From contig NZ_BOMM01000075.1 in the NCBI RefSeq assembly GCF_016862195.1, forward strand, positions 1 through 64,000: a stretch of DNA of 64,000 bases, written 5' to 3'. A program made the translations under genes and the position numbers. Each line of letters starts with the position of its first letter. The first letter of the stretch is position 1. The notes beneath the pieces were generated by a model. That model did not search any database. It was not told where the DNA came from and saw only the letters and a list, made by a program, of their open reading frames with translations. This document shows positions 1-8,179 of this stretch, piece after piece. The stretch comes from Paractinoplanes ferrugineus. Lineage in GTDB: Bacteria > Actinomycetota > Actinomycetes > Mycobacteriales > Micromonosporaceae.

Positions 1-152
1 TAGGCTCGCCGCGGGGTTTCCGCCCTTTCGCCGCCACCTGGCCGGGGAACGCGCGCCCGGCGCGGGGCTGCGGGGTTGCCCGCCCCACCCGCTCCGGCCC
101 GGCCACCCGGTCGCGTCGGGCGAGGTGCGGGCAATGTCATCTCCGTGAAGTC
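1..152. other. Intergenic, no gene recognised
   Basis: GC-rich stretch at the window edge that starts with a TAG triplet, possibly the stop of a gene lying outside. I see no convincing reading frame, RBS or RNA gene before the hairpin that begins at 153. Confidence 0.4.
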
Positions 153-190
153 GAAGCAAGGGTCTCCGACACGGCGGAGACCCTTGCTTC
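153..190. terminator. Strong bidirectional hairpin terminator
   Basis: A perfect 16-bp stem (GAAGCAAGGGTCTCCG at 153-168 with its exact complement at 175-190) closes a 6-nt loop. There is no long T-tract, as is usual for actinobacteria. It lies 49 bp beyond the stop of the leftward peptidase gene at 239 and could also end transcripts entering from the left edge. Confidence 0.8.
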
Positions 191-238
191 ACGCAGCGAG
201 GGGCAGCGGAAGGCCGAGAGGGGACTGAGGGAAGGCGG

Positions 239-1264
239 TCAGCTCTGGCGGCCGGTGGCCCAGTCGCGGGCTGAGCCGGCCAGGTTGGCGGCGCCGCCGC
301 CGACTCGGCGGACCAGTTTGAGCAGGGGGTCGGGGGAGTCGCGGAAGGTGTCGCGGTAGTGCGCGGCGGCGGCCTTCACGTCCTCGGTGACCGAGGCGCC
401 GCGGTCGTCGTCGCGGCCGGAGTAGTCGCCGCCGACGATCCGGGCGTAGTCGCCGGAGTCCAGCCAGCGCCGCAGTTCGGCGGCGCGGGCGACCGGGAAG
501 GGCTCGCTGTTGAACGCGGTCATGCCCAGTTTGTGGATGCTGTCGCGCAGGTCGCCGCCACCCTCGTACTCGGCTGCCTGTTCCAGGAAGGCGGCCGTGT
601 CGATCTGCGACAGGTCGCCGCCACCGGCCGTCTTCATGAACAACCGGATCGAGGCGGCCTGGTCCTGGGCGGCGAGCAGGCCGGCCCGGTCGGCGGAGAG
701 CTCGGCTTTGCGCCACCACTCGTACATCGCCACGATGATCGCCCGGATGGCCAGCGCGCCCACCGGGAGCCAGCTGATGTTGGTGACCCACCGGGTCAGC
801 ATCAGCATGACCGTCTGGTAGACGGCGTGGCCGCTGCGCACGTGGCCGAGTTCCCGGCCGAGCAGGGTGCGCAGTTCGTCGTCGTCGAGCTTCTCGACGG
901 CGGCGGTGCTGATCACGATGAACGGCTTGTCCATGCCGATCGCCTTGGAGCTGATCATGGGGGCCTGCTCGACGAACAGTTCGGGCAGGTCGGCCACGTC
1001 GAGCACCCGGGCGGCCTCGGTGAGGCGGAGGTAGACCCGGGGGTACTGGCGGTGGTCGACCCGGATCGCCCCGGCGAGGTACGACAGGCGGAACCCCCGC
1101 TCGTTCCACATCCCGAAGAACGCCTTGATCAGGTCGTCGAAGCCCCGCAGCTCGCGCAGCGCGGTGAGCGCGCCGCGGTCGGCGGGATGCTCCCAGGCCC
1201 GGGAGCTGATGCCGGTCAGGGTGACCCGCTGCCGCTCCGGCCGGTTCTCGTCGTCAACTGTCAT
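239..1264 (-). CDS. M48-type metallopeptidase-like protein with altered zinc motif
   Basis: 341-residue protein resembling the cytoplasmic M48-like peptidases of actinobacteria. The region that should carry HExxH reads LLGRELGHVRSGH, so the first zinc-binding His is Arg (CGG, residue 137) while the second His (141) and the downstream Glu-x-x-Ala-Asp equivalent (AELSAD, about residue 190) remain. Two hydrophobic stretches around residues 150-185 may be membrane segments. The start is the ATG whose complement is at 1262-1264; no other start is better. In the family HExxH binds catalytic zinc, so this copy may be non-catalytic or use a different ligand; whether Arg is normal for its subfamily I cannot tell. 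It stands alone, divergent from the lysyl-oxidase gene, with a strong hairpin beyond its stop. Confidence 0.65.
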   Translation of the reverse strand: MTVDDENRPERQRVTLTGISSRAWEHPADRGALTALRELRGFDDLIKAFFGMWNERGFRLSYLAGAIRVDHRQYPRVYLRLTEAARVLDVADLPELFVEQAPMISSKAIGMDKPFIVISTAAVEKLDDDELRTLLGRELGHVRSGHAVYQTVMLMLTRWVTNISWLPVGALAIRAIIVAMYEWWRKAELSADRAGLLAAQDQAASIRLFMKTAGGGDLSQIDTAAFLEQAAEYEGGGDLRDSIHKLGMTAFNSEPFPVARAAELRRWLDSGDYARIVGGDYSGRDDDRGASVTEDVKAAAAHYRDTFRDSPDPLLKLVRRVGGGAANLAGSARDWATGRQS

Positions 1265-1457
1265 GGCAGGAAGCGTGCCCGACCGGGTCCGGCCCGGCCA
1301 TCCGTCCTGAGCTGGATTCGGAGGGCTCCGCTACGACTTTCGGCCGAAGACCGTGACCATCCCGGATTCGTGCCAACCGGCCGGCTCTTCACAGGAATCA
1401 CACAGGTGTCCCTTTTGGATGGTCCCCCGACAGCTTTATCCAGAGGAAAGGTCATCG

Positions 1458-2960
1458 ATGAGGAAACTGCTGACCCGAGGTGCCGCCGCCGGCGTGCTGG
1501 TGCTCACCGCCGCCGGAGTGGGCATCGCGCAGGCCGCCTCCGATCCGCCGCCGATGCAGTTCGTCGCGGCCACCGGCCAGGTCACCGCCGAGCGGTACAC
1601 CTACGGCGACGAGACGTGGCTCAGCTTCGACCTCGGCCTGCACGTGATCGCGGGCAAGGACCCGTTCGAGATCTGGGCCAAGCGCACCGGTTACGACAAG
1701 CCGATCACCGCCGAGCGGCTGGTCGGCAAGAAGAAGGTGGCCCTGCCGGCCGGGCTGGTCACCGACTTCGCCGGCCTCAAGGACTTCACCAGCTTCAAGA
1801 TCAAGGACGCCGCGGGTACGGTCGTGAAGTCGTACTCGACGTCGTTCTGCGGCAACACGTGGGGTTCCGCGCGCACCCGGCCCGACGCGCCGGCCACCTC
1901 GCCCTACCCCAACCAGTGCGGCGACTACAACCCGTTCACGCTGGGCGCGGTGTGGGGGGTGCAGGCCGGCTGGGACGCGGGTGTCGTCGACCGGCCAGTG
2001 CGCGAGGACAACTTCGACCTGCCCAACGGTACGTACACGGTGACCGCGACGGTCAACCCGACGTACCAGAAGCTGTTCGGCATCCCGGCGAACCAGTCGA
2101 CCGTCGACGTCAAGGTGACGGTCGTCGACGGGGAGACCGGTGAGCGGGGGCTACGCGCCGCCAAGGCCGCCGACGCCCCCGAGGCGGACAACCCCAACGC
2201 CGGCAAGCAGGTCTCGGAGTACCGGTCCGACCTGCGGGCCCCGGCCAAGAAGCCGGCCACGCTCAAGGCCAAGCCCGCGAGCGGGCCCAAGCCGGATCTG
2301 CGTTCGCTTCCGGCCTGGGGGATCGAGCTCTCCCAGGAGGACGGCAGGACGTACGTCAATTTCGGCGCGACGGTGTGGAACGGGGGTACGTCACCGCTCG
2401 TCGTCGACGGGTTCCGGCGTACCGGCACCGAGCTGATGGACGCCTACCAGTACTTCTTCGACACCAAGGGCAACCAGGTCGGCTCGGTGCAGGCGGGCAC
2501 GATGGAGTGGGACGCCCGGGAGGGCCACAAGCACTGGCACTTCACCGACTTCGCCCAGTACAACCTGCTCGGCGCCGACCAGAAGCAGGTGGAGCGCAGC
2601 GGCAAGGAGGCGTTCTGTCTCGCCAACACCGACGCGGTCGACTACACCATCGCGAACGCGAAGTGGCGGCCGGACAACACCGACCTGTCCACCTCGTGCG
2701 GGGCCAACACCACGATCGCCGTCCGTGAGGTGCTCGACATCGGCAACGGCGACACCTACTCGCAGTTCCGGCCGGGCCAGTCGTTCGACGTGACCGGTCT
2801 GCCCAACGGCACCTACTACATCCAGGTGCTCGCCAACCCGGCGAACAAGCTCGCCGAGCTCAGCACCACCAACAACTCGGCGCTGCGCCAGATCGTCCTG
2901 GGCGGCACCCCCGACAACCGCACGCTGACCGTCCCGCCGGTCTTCGGCATCACCGGCTGA
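1458..2960 (+). CDS. Secreted lysyl oxidase-like copper protein
   Basis: 500-residue protein. The start is the ATG at 1458, preceded by AGAGGAAAGG; an in-frame upstream start at 1353 would bury the signal peptide. Residues 1-26 form a Sec signal peptide (basic MRKLLTR, hydrophobic core, AQA-A cleavage). The C-terminal half is a lysyl oxidase domain recognised by GHKHWHFTDFAQYNL near residues 354-368, which carries the His cluster that binds copper in the family. The N-terminal half (about 27-270) is a beta-rich region I do not recognise. Lysyl oxidases oxidatively deaminate lysine side chains; the substrate of bacterial secreted forms is mostly unknown. It is a single gene, facing nfi, with a shared hairpin between them. 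Confidence 0.85.
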   Translation: MRKLLTRGAAAGVLVLTAAGVGIAQAASDPPPMQFVAATGQVTAERYTYGDETWLSFDLGLHVIAGKDPFEIWAKRTGYDKPITAERLVGKKKVALPAGLVTDFAGLKDFTSFKIKDAAGTVVKSYSTSFCGNTWGSARTRPDAPATSPYPNQCGDYNPFTLGAVWGVQAGWDAGVVDRPVREDNFDLPNGTYTVTATVNPTYQKLFGIPANQSTVDVKVTVVDGETGERGLRAAKAADAPEADNPNAGKQVSEYRSDLRAPAKKPATLKAKPASGPKPDLRSLPAWGIELSQEDGRTYVNFGATVWNGGTSPLVVDGFRRTGTELMDAYQYFFDTKGNQVGSVQAGTMEWDAREGHKHWHFTDFAQYNLLGADQKQVERSGKEAFCLANTDAVDYTIANAKWRPDNTDLSTSCGANTTIAVREVLDIGNGDTYSQFRPGQSFDVTGLPNGTYYIQVLANPANKLAELSTTNNSALRQIVLGGTPDNRTLTVPPVFGITG

Positions 2961-2973
2961 CCCGACACACAGG

Positions 2974-3002
2974 CCGCGGGCCGTCCTCAGGACGGTCCGC
3001 GG
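2974..3002. terminator. Bidirectional terminator between convergent genes
   Basis: Inverted repeat with 13-bp arms (CCGCGGGCCGTCC and its complement, one G-T pair) around a 3-nt loop. It sits between the lysyl-oxidase stop at 2960 and the endonuclease V stop at 2987, overlapping the last codons of the latter. Confidence 0.7.
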
Positions 3003-3656
3003 CGCAGTTCCTGCCGGGAGACGATGTCGGCCTGCCGGGTCGGCTCCGGGATGCGGTACCGCGGACTGAGCCGGACGGTCAGGTCGGTGGCGTCGCCGAG
3101 GCTGACCCGGTGCCCGACGGACACGTAGACCGGCTTGACCCCGGTCCGCGTCCGCACCGCCCGGCCCAGGATCGCGTCCCCCTCGGCAAGCACCGACCAC
3201 TGTCCGCGGCGGGCGCCCGGTTCGTCGTGACCGGCCACGAAGTCGGTCTTCGCCACGCCGAACGACGGCCGGTCGAGCAGCAGACCCAGGTGGCAGGCCA
3301 GGCCGAAACGGCGCGGGTGGGCGATGCCGTAGCCGTCGCACATCACCATCTCCGGCGGCGCCGGCAGGCCGGCGAGGGCTTCCAGCAACAGGGGCAACTC
3401 GCGGAAGGCCAGCAGACCCGGCACGTACGGGAATCGGACCGGGCCGGTGGCGAGCGACACATCGCGTACCCGAAGGTCCTGGACGCCGATCGTCACCGCC
3501 GCCGCGACCGCGTGGTCGCTCCCGATCGCGTAGGAAATGTCCACACGTCACCGTCGCCGGGAGTGCGGCGTTCTCCGTCGGCAGGATCAGGTGCCGGCGC
3601 AGCTCCCGCTGGATGCGCTCGCCGTCGGCGGGGTCTGCCGGCATCGCGAAGTTCAC
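2987..3656 (-). pseudogene. nfi: Endonuclease V (deoxyinosine 3' endonuclease), frameshifted
   Basis: Endonuclease V cuts DNA one phosphate 3' of deoxyinosine, repairing deaminated adenine. The body (2987-3544) has the family signatures YVPGLLAFRELP, CDGYGIAHPRRFG and GVAKTDFV with the acidic metal ligands (Asp of VDISY, Glu of FREL, Asp of CDG). The first 37 or so residues (MNFAMPADPADGERIQRELR, then LPTENAALPATV), typical of the family N-terminus, lie in another frame starting at ATG 3656. Removing one base near 3545 joins them as ATVTVDISY. Either the gene carries a one-base insertion or translation starts at GTG 3544, giving a 185-residue form without the N-terminal helix. A sequencing error is also possible. 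Confidence 0.7.
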
Positions 3657-3700
3657 AGCAATTCCTCACGGGGGTACGGCGACAATGGGCGGACAGTCGT

Positions 3701-3714
3701 TCACCGATCAGTGA
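3701..3714. promoter_or_regulatory. Near-palindrome in the nfi/P450 divergent region
   Basis: TCACCGATCAGTGA is a 14-bp palindrome with one mismatched pair, in the 139-bp gap between divergent nfi and the P450 gene. Its size and place suit a TetR- or GntR-type operator, but no regulator gene is adjacent. Confidence 0.3.
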
Positions 3715-3795
3715 CCAGTTTCATCGTCGGCGTGCGGTGAAAACCGGGGCGACCGTGTGATCATGCTCCGGATACGCGAGGGGTGGAGGAACGCG

Positions 3796-5076
3796 GTGGG
3801 CATGACGGCGATGGTGTCGGCGGTGCGATCACAGGTGATGGGCCTGGTCGCCCGGCGGTTCACCGGCGGTAACGGACCCTACGCGGGTCTGTCCATGCTG
3901 CCTGACAAGATCCTCTGGCCGCTGCACCGCGAGGGGCTCGACCCGATCCCGCGGATGGAGCAGTGGCGTTCCGACAAACCGGTGGCCCGGCTGCCGCTGC
4001 CGTTCGGCATGCGGGCTTGGCTGGTCACCGGCTACGAACCGGTGCGGGCCGTGCTCGGCAGCGTCGATTCCTACAGCAACGACTTCGGCAAGTTCGCCGG
4101 CCGGATCGGGATGAGCGTCAGCCAGGACCCGGGCGGTCTCGGGTTCGCCGACCCGCCGGACCACACCCGGCTGCGCAAGATGCTCACCCCGGAGTTCACC
4201 ATGCGCCGCCTCGCGCGGCTGCAGCCGCGTATCGAGGCGATCGTGGCGGGCCGGCTGGACGCGCTGGCCGCCACCGACGGTACGGCCGACCTGTGGCACG
4301 ATTTCGCGCTGCCGATCCCGGCGTTGACGATCTGTGAACTGCTCGGCGTCCCGTACGCGGACCGGGAGTACTTCCAGGAGCTCAGCACCACCCGGTTCGA
4401 CCTCGGGGCGGGCGGTGACGTGGCCCTCGACGCGATCGGCACGTCCCTCGACTACATCGGCGGGCTGATCGAACAGCAGCGGCGCGAACCGGGTGACGGC
4501 CTGCTCGGCGCGCTGATCAAGGCGCACGGCGACAGCATCGAGGACCGCGAGCTGGCCGGGGTCGCCGACGGGGTGCTCACCGGCGGGCTCGAGACGAGCG
4601 CCAGCATGATCGCGCTCGGCGCGCTGGTGCTGATGACCAACCCGATCATGGCCGACAAGATGCGCGCCGGCGAGGACGTCGACGCGATGGTCGAGGAGCT
4701 GCTGCGCTACCTGTCGGTGGTGCAGGTGGCGTTCCCGCGGGTGGCGGTCAAGGACGTGCGGATCGGGGACTGCGACATCCGCGCGGGCGACGTGGTGATG
4801 TGCTCGCTCAGCGGCGCCGACCGGGACGTGATGTTCGGTCCCGACCCGCACCGCATCGACGCGTCCCGGCCGGCGAACCGCTCGCACATGGCGTTCGGGT
4901 TCGGCATCCACCGGTGCATCGGGGCGGAACTCGCGCGGATGGAGCTGCGGACGGCGTACCCCGCTCTGGTTCGTCGTTTCCCGGCGATGTCGCCCGCGGT
5001 GCCGCCGGCCGAGCTGCGGTTCCGCCGGGCCTCGATCGTCTTCGGGGTCGACTCCCTGCCGGTGAACCTGAAGTAG
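3796..5076 (+). CDS. Cytochrome P450
   Basis: Soluble bacterial-type P450 of 426 residues from the chosen start. The heme-thiolate motif FGFGIHRCIG (Cys about 374), the ExxR of helix K (EELLR, about 300) and an I-helix with GGLETSAS in place of the usual AGxET(T) are all present. P450s insert one oxygen atom from O2 using electrons from a ferredoxin and reductase; neither is encoded nearby, so the partner acts in trans and the substrate cannot be predicted. GTG at 3796 is preferred because GGAGG lies 6 nt upstream; in-frame starts at GTG 3757, ATG 3763 and ATG 3802 also exist. A convergent hairpin follows directly. Confidence 0.9.
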   Translation: MGMTAMVSAVRSQVMGLVARRFTGGNGPYAGLSMLPDKILWPLHREGLDPIPRMEQWRSDKPVARLPLPFGMRAWLVTGYEPVRAVLGSVDSYSNDFGKFAGRIGMSVSQDPGGLGFADPPDHTRLRKMLTPEFTMRRLARLQPRIEAIVAGRLDALAATDGTADLWHDFALPIPALTICELLGVPYADREYFQELSTTRFDLGAGGDVALDAIGTSLDYIGGLIEQQRREPGDGLLGALIKAHGDSIEDRELAGVADGVLTGGLETSASMIALGALVLMTNPIMADKMRAGEDVDAMVEELLRYLSVVQVAFPRVAVKDVRIGDCDIRAGDVVMCSLSGADRDVMFGPDPHRIDASRPANRSHMAFGFGIHRCIGAELARMELRTAYPALVRRFPAMSPAVPPAELRFRRASIVFGVDSLPVNLK

Positions 5077-5101
5077 GCCGCCCGCTTTCGCGGACGGCCT
5101 A
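5074..5101. terminator. Bidirectional terminator, P450 / GH26-like
   Basis: Twelve-bp arms (TAGGCCGCCCGC and GCGGACGGCCTA, one C-A mismatch) flank a TTTC tetraloop. The P450 stop codon is inside the left arm, and the convergent hydrolase stops 5 bp further on. Confidence 0.8.
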
Positions 5102-5106
5102 CCGGG

Positions 5107-6168
5107 TCAGCGGATCTGGACGTTGAACAGCGGGTTCGCCGCCAGCTTCCGGAAGGTCGCGAGGTTGCGGGCCGAACTGTCGATGCTGATGTCGCGGTCG
5201 CCGAACTGGTCCTTCTTGGTGTCGAAGTAGACGATCGCCTTGATCGCGGGGCGCTTCGCCAGCTCCGGGAGAACGCTGTTGAACTGCGCGGACTTGTCGA
5301 AGACGCGTCCGATGCGGTGGTAGGCGCCCCACTCGGCGACCATGATCGGCTTGCTCTTGTGGTTCTTCACGGCCCAGTCGTAGAAGCCGGTGCCACCGGG
5401 CGCGCGACGGTCGAGCAGGTCACCGAACAGGCCGTGGTGGTAGTAGTTCGGCTCGGCGCTGACGTACGAGTCCAGGCCGACCCAGTCGGTGACGTCGTCG
5501 CCCGGGTAGAGGTCCTTCCACCAGGACTGCGCCATCCACTTCTCGTTGCCCATGTAGGCGACGACCGAGACCATGTTGTCCAGGCCCTGCGCCCGCAGAC
5601 GCTGGATGACGTGCCGGAACGAGTTGCGGAAGTCCTTCGCGGTCATCCCCGAGCCGGCGGCCGTACGCACGTCGTCCTCCGGCTCGTGGTTGAGCACGAG
5701 GAAGAACTTCTTGTCGGCGTAGGTGCTCTTGACCCGGGCGGCGAACGCGTCGATCCGCTTGTCCAGCTTGCCGGCGGCGACGTTGCGCCAGGTCGAGCCG
5801 TACTCGACGCGCCAGTTCAGCAGCAGCACCCGCGGGTGGGCGGCGTCGCGGGTCATCGCGATCTCGCTGTCCGTCGGGAACTTCTCGTCACCCTTGTGGT
5901 AGGTGTGGAAGATGGTGGAGGTGCGGCCGCTGAGCTTCTCCCAGTTCTTCAGCTCCAGGTCGCGCGGCTTGCCGGTGAACCCGCCCGCGGCGGCGCCCCA
6001 CATGACGTTGCAGCTCGGCACCAGCTTGGCGTCGGTCACGCAGTTGGTCTTGGCGGTCACGGTCGCCTGCGGCGCGGCGGCGGCCTGAGCGGCCCCGGCG
6101 GCTCCGGCGAACACGACACCCAGACCGGCGATCACAGCGGCGAGCGAGTACACGGACTTGCGCAACAT
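5107..6168 (-). CDS. Secreted GH26-like glycoside hydrolase
   Basis: 353-residue exported protein: signal peptide 1-31 ending AQAA, then a single catalytic domain. The fold markers fit clan GH-A, family 26-like: NHEPEDD (Glu162 as candidate acid/base) on one strand and IMVAEWG (Glu279 as candidate nucleophile) near the C-terminus, plus WVGLDSY and MGNEKWMAQSWW, which would line the cleft. GH26 enzymes are mostly beta-mannanases; the substrate here is not certain. There is no CBM. GGGGGAG lies 5 nt before the ATG. It is a single gene converging on the P450 and divergent from the NmrA-like gene. Confidence 0.7.
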   Translation of the reverse strand: MLRKSVYSLAAVIAGLGVVFAGAAGAAQAAAAPQATVTAKTNCVTDAKLVPSCNVMWGAAAGGFTGKPRDLELKNWEKLSGRTSTIFHTYHKGDEKFPTDSEIAMTRDAAHPRVLLLNWRVEYGSTWRNVAAGKLDKRIDAFAARVKSTYADKKFFLVLNHEPEDDVRTAAGSGMTAKDFRNSFRHVIQRLRAQGLDNMVSVVAYMGNEKWMAQSWWKDLYPGDDVTDWVGLDSYVSAEPNYYHHGLFGDLLDRRAPGGTGFYDWAVKNHKSKPIMVAEWGAYHRIGRVFDKSAQFNSVLPELAKRPAIKAIVYFDTKKDQFGDRDISIDSSARNLATFRKLAANPLFNVQIR

Positions 6169-6358
6169 TCAATCTCCCCCGGTTGTCCGGCGCATGTCCG
6201 CCGGGCATGAGAAGAGATTGCCGGTCGTCCGGTGCACGACAAGTGCCCGAGCGGGTGCCGGAAAGTTGCGCTGTTTCCGGCCCTGACTCGGTCGATCGCA
6301 GTGATCGGCGAGCTCCGGACCGGGTTGAGAGTTCCCCGCCGGTGGGGTCCGCCGACTC

Positions 6359-6414
6359 TTGACTCGGATAGCAGTTATCCGAGTAAGGTGATCGCGGACA
6401 GAAGATATCCGAGT
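6359..6414 (+). promoter_or_regulatory. Promoter with two tandem 23-bp operators (RsrR-type)
   Basis: A -35 TTGACT (6359-6364) and -10 TAAGGT (6384-6389) lie 36 bp before the NmrA-like ATG. Over them sits ACTCGGAT-N7-ATCCGAGT (6362-6384), a perfect palindrome. A second, imperfect copy TCGCGGAC-N7-ATCCGAGT (6392-6414) follows 30 bp later, between the start point and the RBS. A 23-bp site with the same 8-7-8 geometry, beginning ACTCGGAC, precedes the Rrf2 gene at 13091, suggesting that protein as the regulator. The repeats are seen directly; the regulator assignment is inference. Confidence 0.65.
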
Positions 6415-6425
6415 TGGGAGTAAGC

Positions 6426-7205
6426 ATGCGGATCGTCGTCATCGGTGGAAGTGGTCTGCTCGGCACGAAGCTGGTGCGGCTGCTCACCGCGGCCGGCCAC
6501 GAGGTGGTTCCGGCGTCCCGCCGCAGCGGGGTCGACACGGTCACCGGCCAGGGCGTCGAGGCTGCCCTGGCCGGCGCCGACGTGCTCGTCGACGTCAGCA
6601 ACGCGCCCGCCTGGGGCGACGACGAGGTGCTCGCCTTCTTCCGCACCTCGACCGCCACCCTGCTCGCGGCCGGCCGTGCCGCCGGTGTCCGGCACTTCGT
6701 CGCCCTGTCGATCGTCGGCATCGACGAGCTGCCCGACAGCGGCTACCTGCGCGCCAAGGTGGTCCAGGAGGGCCTGATCCGCGAGTCCGGGCTGCCGCAC
6801 ACGATCGTGCGGGCCACCCAGTTCTACGAGTTCCTCGAGATGATCGCGGACGCCGGGACGGTGGACGGGGTCGTGCACGCCTCGCCGACCGCGCTGCTCC
6901 AGCCGGTGGCCGCCGACGACGTCGCCGGTGTGCTGGCCGAGATCGCGGTGACCGAGCCGCAGGACCGCACCATCGATCTGGCCGGACCCGAGGCGCTGCC
7001 GGTCTCGCAATTCCTGCGCCGCGCCGTCGACGGTCGCGAGGTCGTCGACGACCCGCGGGCCGGCTACTTCAGCACGGCACTCACCGAGAGGTCGCTGGTG
7101 CCGGACGACCGGGCCCGCCGGGGCGGCACCACCTTCGCCGAATGGCGCGCGGGCAACGAGGGGCGCGCGGGCAACGAGGGGCGCGCGGGCAACGAGGGGC
7201 GCTGA
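6426..7205 (+). CDS. NmrA-like NAD(P)-binding SDR protein
   Basis: 259-residue atypical short-chain dehydrogenase. The N-terminal dinucleotide-binding motif is GGSGLLG (residues 7-13). It lacks a clear catalytic YxxxK; the sequence GYLRAK (about residue 107) is nearest, as in NmrA-type redox sensors and NAD(P)H:quinone-type proteins. The start is ATG 6426 with GGGAG 7 nt upstream. The C-terminus is odd: three exact copies of RAGNEG encoded by an 18-bp tandem repeat. Twin 23-bp operators cover its promoter. In Streptomyces venezuelae the redox regulator RsrR controls an NmrA-family gene, and an RsrR-like gene lies 6 kb downstream here, so redox-linked control is plausible. No operon partner. 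Confidence 0.75.
   Translation: MRIVVIGGSGLLGTKLVRLLTAAGHEVVPASRRSGVDTVTGQGVEAALAGADVLVDVSNAPAWGDDEVLAFFRTSTATLLAAGRAAGVRHFVALSIVGIDELPDSGYLRAKVVQEGLIRESGLPHTIVRATQFYEFLEMIADAGTVDGVVHASPTALLQPVAADDVAGVLAEIAVTEPQDRTIDLAGPEALPVSQFLRRAVDGREVVDDPRAGYFSTALTERSLVPDDRARRGGTTFAEWRAGNEGRAGNEGRAGNEGR
7146..7199 (+). repeat. 3 x 18-bp in-frame tandem repeat
   Basis: Three identical 18-bp units, each encoding RAGNEG, form the last residues of the NmrA-like protein; one further Arg codon and the stop follow. Being a multiple of three, copy-number change would lengthen the tail without a frameshift. Confidence 0.95.
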
Positions 7206-7526
7206 CTAGAGGCCGAAGACGTCGCCGAGACCGGTCACCGCGATCGCCTTGCGGACCGGCGGCGACGGCTCGGCCAGGGTCAGCGTCACCCCGTGGGCGG
7301 CGGCGCTGTTACGGGCGCTGACCAGTGCGCCCAGCCCATAGGAGTCGATGAAGTCGAGCTCGCTCACGTCGACGCGCAGATAGGTGCACCCGGGGGTGGC
7401 GGACGCCGCAGCGAGGTTGTCACGCACCTCGTCGGCGCGGTCCAGGTCGAGCTCGCCGGTCAGGGTCGCGACCACCAGGCCGTCGGGATCTACCGGTTCG
7501 TACCGGATGGCGGGGTCGTTCGGCAT
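7206..7526 (-). CDS. STAS-domain anti-sigma factor antagonist
   Basis: 106-residue single STAS domain. The strand-helix pattern LVVATLTGELDLDRADEVRDN and the phosphorylation loop DFIDSYGLGAL (Ser62) match SpoIIAA/RsbV/BldG-type antagonists, which release a sigma factor by binding its anti-sigma kinase unless phosphorylated on that Ser. No anti-sigma kinase or sigma factor is adjacent, so its partner is unknown. It converges on the NmrA-like gene with no gap between stops, and is followed upstream by a pseudogene on the same strand. Confidence 0.85.
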   Translation of the reverse strand: MPNDPAIRYEPVDPDGLVVATLTGELDLDRADEVRDNLAAASATPGCTYLRVDVSELDFIDSYGLGALVSARNSAAAHGVTLTLAEPSPPVRKAIAVTGLGDVFGL

Positions 7527-7529
7527 CTG

Positions 7530-8060
7530 TCAGAGCCTACCCGCCGCCAAAGCGCGGTGCACGGAACGGACCGCGCCCCCCGCCGCCGCGACCCGCTTCA
7601 TCGACTCGGAGCGCACGTCACCGGCGGCGAAGACGCCCGGCACACCGGTCTCGAACGGCAGCGGAGCCCGGCCGGTGCCGCTCCAGCCGTCGCCCAGCCG
7701 CACTTCCCCGACGTGCTCAGGGTGATCTCGCCGAGCCGAGCCGAGCCGCGCCGCCCAGCGCGGTCACCTCGGTCGACGTCGGCACCGTGCGGCCCGGACC
7801 CGCGCGGACAGGATGCGGGTCTGACCGGTCAGCAGGTTCATCTCGCCGACGAACCGGTCGGTGCGGCGGTCAGGCGCACCTCCTCGGCGGTGACCGCCGA
7901 CGAGGTGCGGGCCACCTCGACCGTCACCGAGCCGACCAGGATCAGATCGCCGTTCTCGGCACCGGCGTCGAACAGGATCTCGCCCGCCGAGCTCGGGAAA
8001 CGCGGCGGGAAAGTCGACACCCCGCAATGGTGGCAGAGCCCTGCGGCCCGGCTCGATCGG
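7530..8060 (-). pseudogene. Remnant of cNMP-binding / thioredoxin reductase-like fusion gene
   Basis: Family members have an N-terminal cyclic-nucleotide-binding domain and a C-terminal FAD/NAD thioredoxin-reductase domain, usually over 500 residues. Here pieces in different frames can be aligned: SSAGEILFDAGAENGDLILV, then SVTVEV and FVGEMNLLTGQTRILSARVRA (nucleotide-binding domain), then TVPTSTEVTAL and LGEITL, then the true C-terminus VPGVFAAGDVRSESMKRVAA ending at a TGA at 7530. The middle of the protein, including the FAD site and redox-active Cys pair, is missing, and at least three frameshifts separate the pieces. It ends close to tRNA-Gly, which is on the other strand. Confidence 0.8.
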
Positions 8061-8083
8061 CATCCGGTATGGTTCCTCTCAAC

Positions 8084-8156
8084 GCGGACGTAGCGCAGCT
8101 GGTAGCGCATCACCTTGCCAAGGTGAGGGTCGCGGGTTCGAATCCCGTCGTCCGCT
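8084..8156 (+). tRNA. tRNA-Gly (GCC)
   Basis: Full cloverleaf of 73 nt: acceptor GCGGACG pairs with CGTCCGC, D-stem GCGC/GCGC, anticodon stem TCACC/GGTGA with loop TTGCCAA (anticodon GCC), and T-arm GCGGG-TTCGAAT-CCCGT. The discriminator is T and the CCA end is not encoded, as is common in actinobacteria. No att-like duplication of its 3' end was seen in this window. Confidence 0.97.
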
Positions 8157-8179
8157 CTCCCATCTCCTCCGGAGTCGTC

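Noticed and set aside
1353..1457. Longer lysyl-oxidase N-terminus
   Set aside because: It would precede the signal peptide; ATG 1458 has a good RBS.
8084..8156. tRNA-Gly as an integration site of a genomic island
   Set aside because: No integrase, direct repeat of the tRNA end or change of composition was found on either side.
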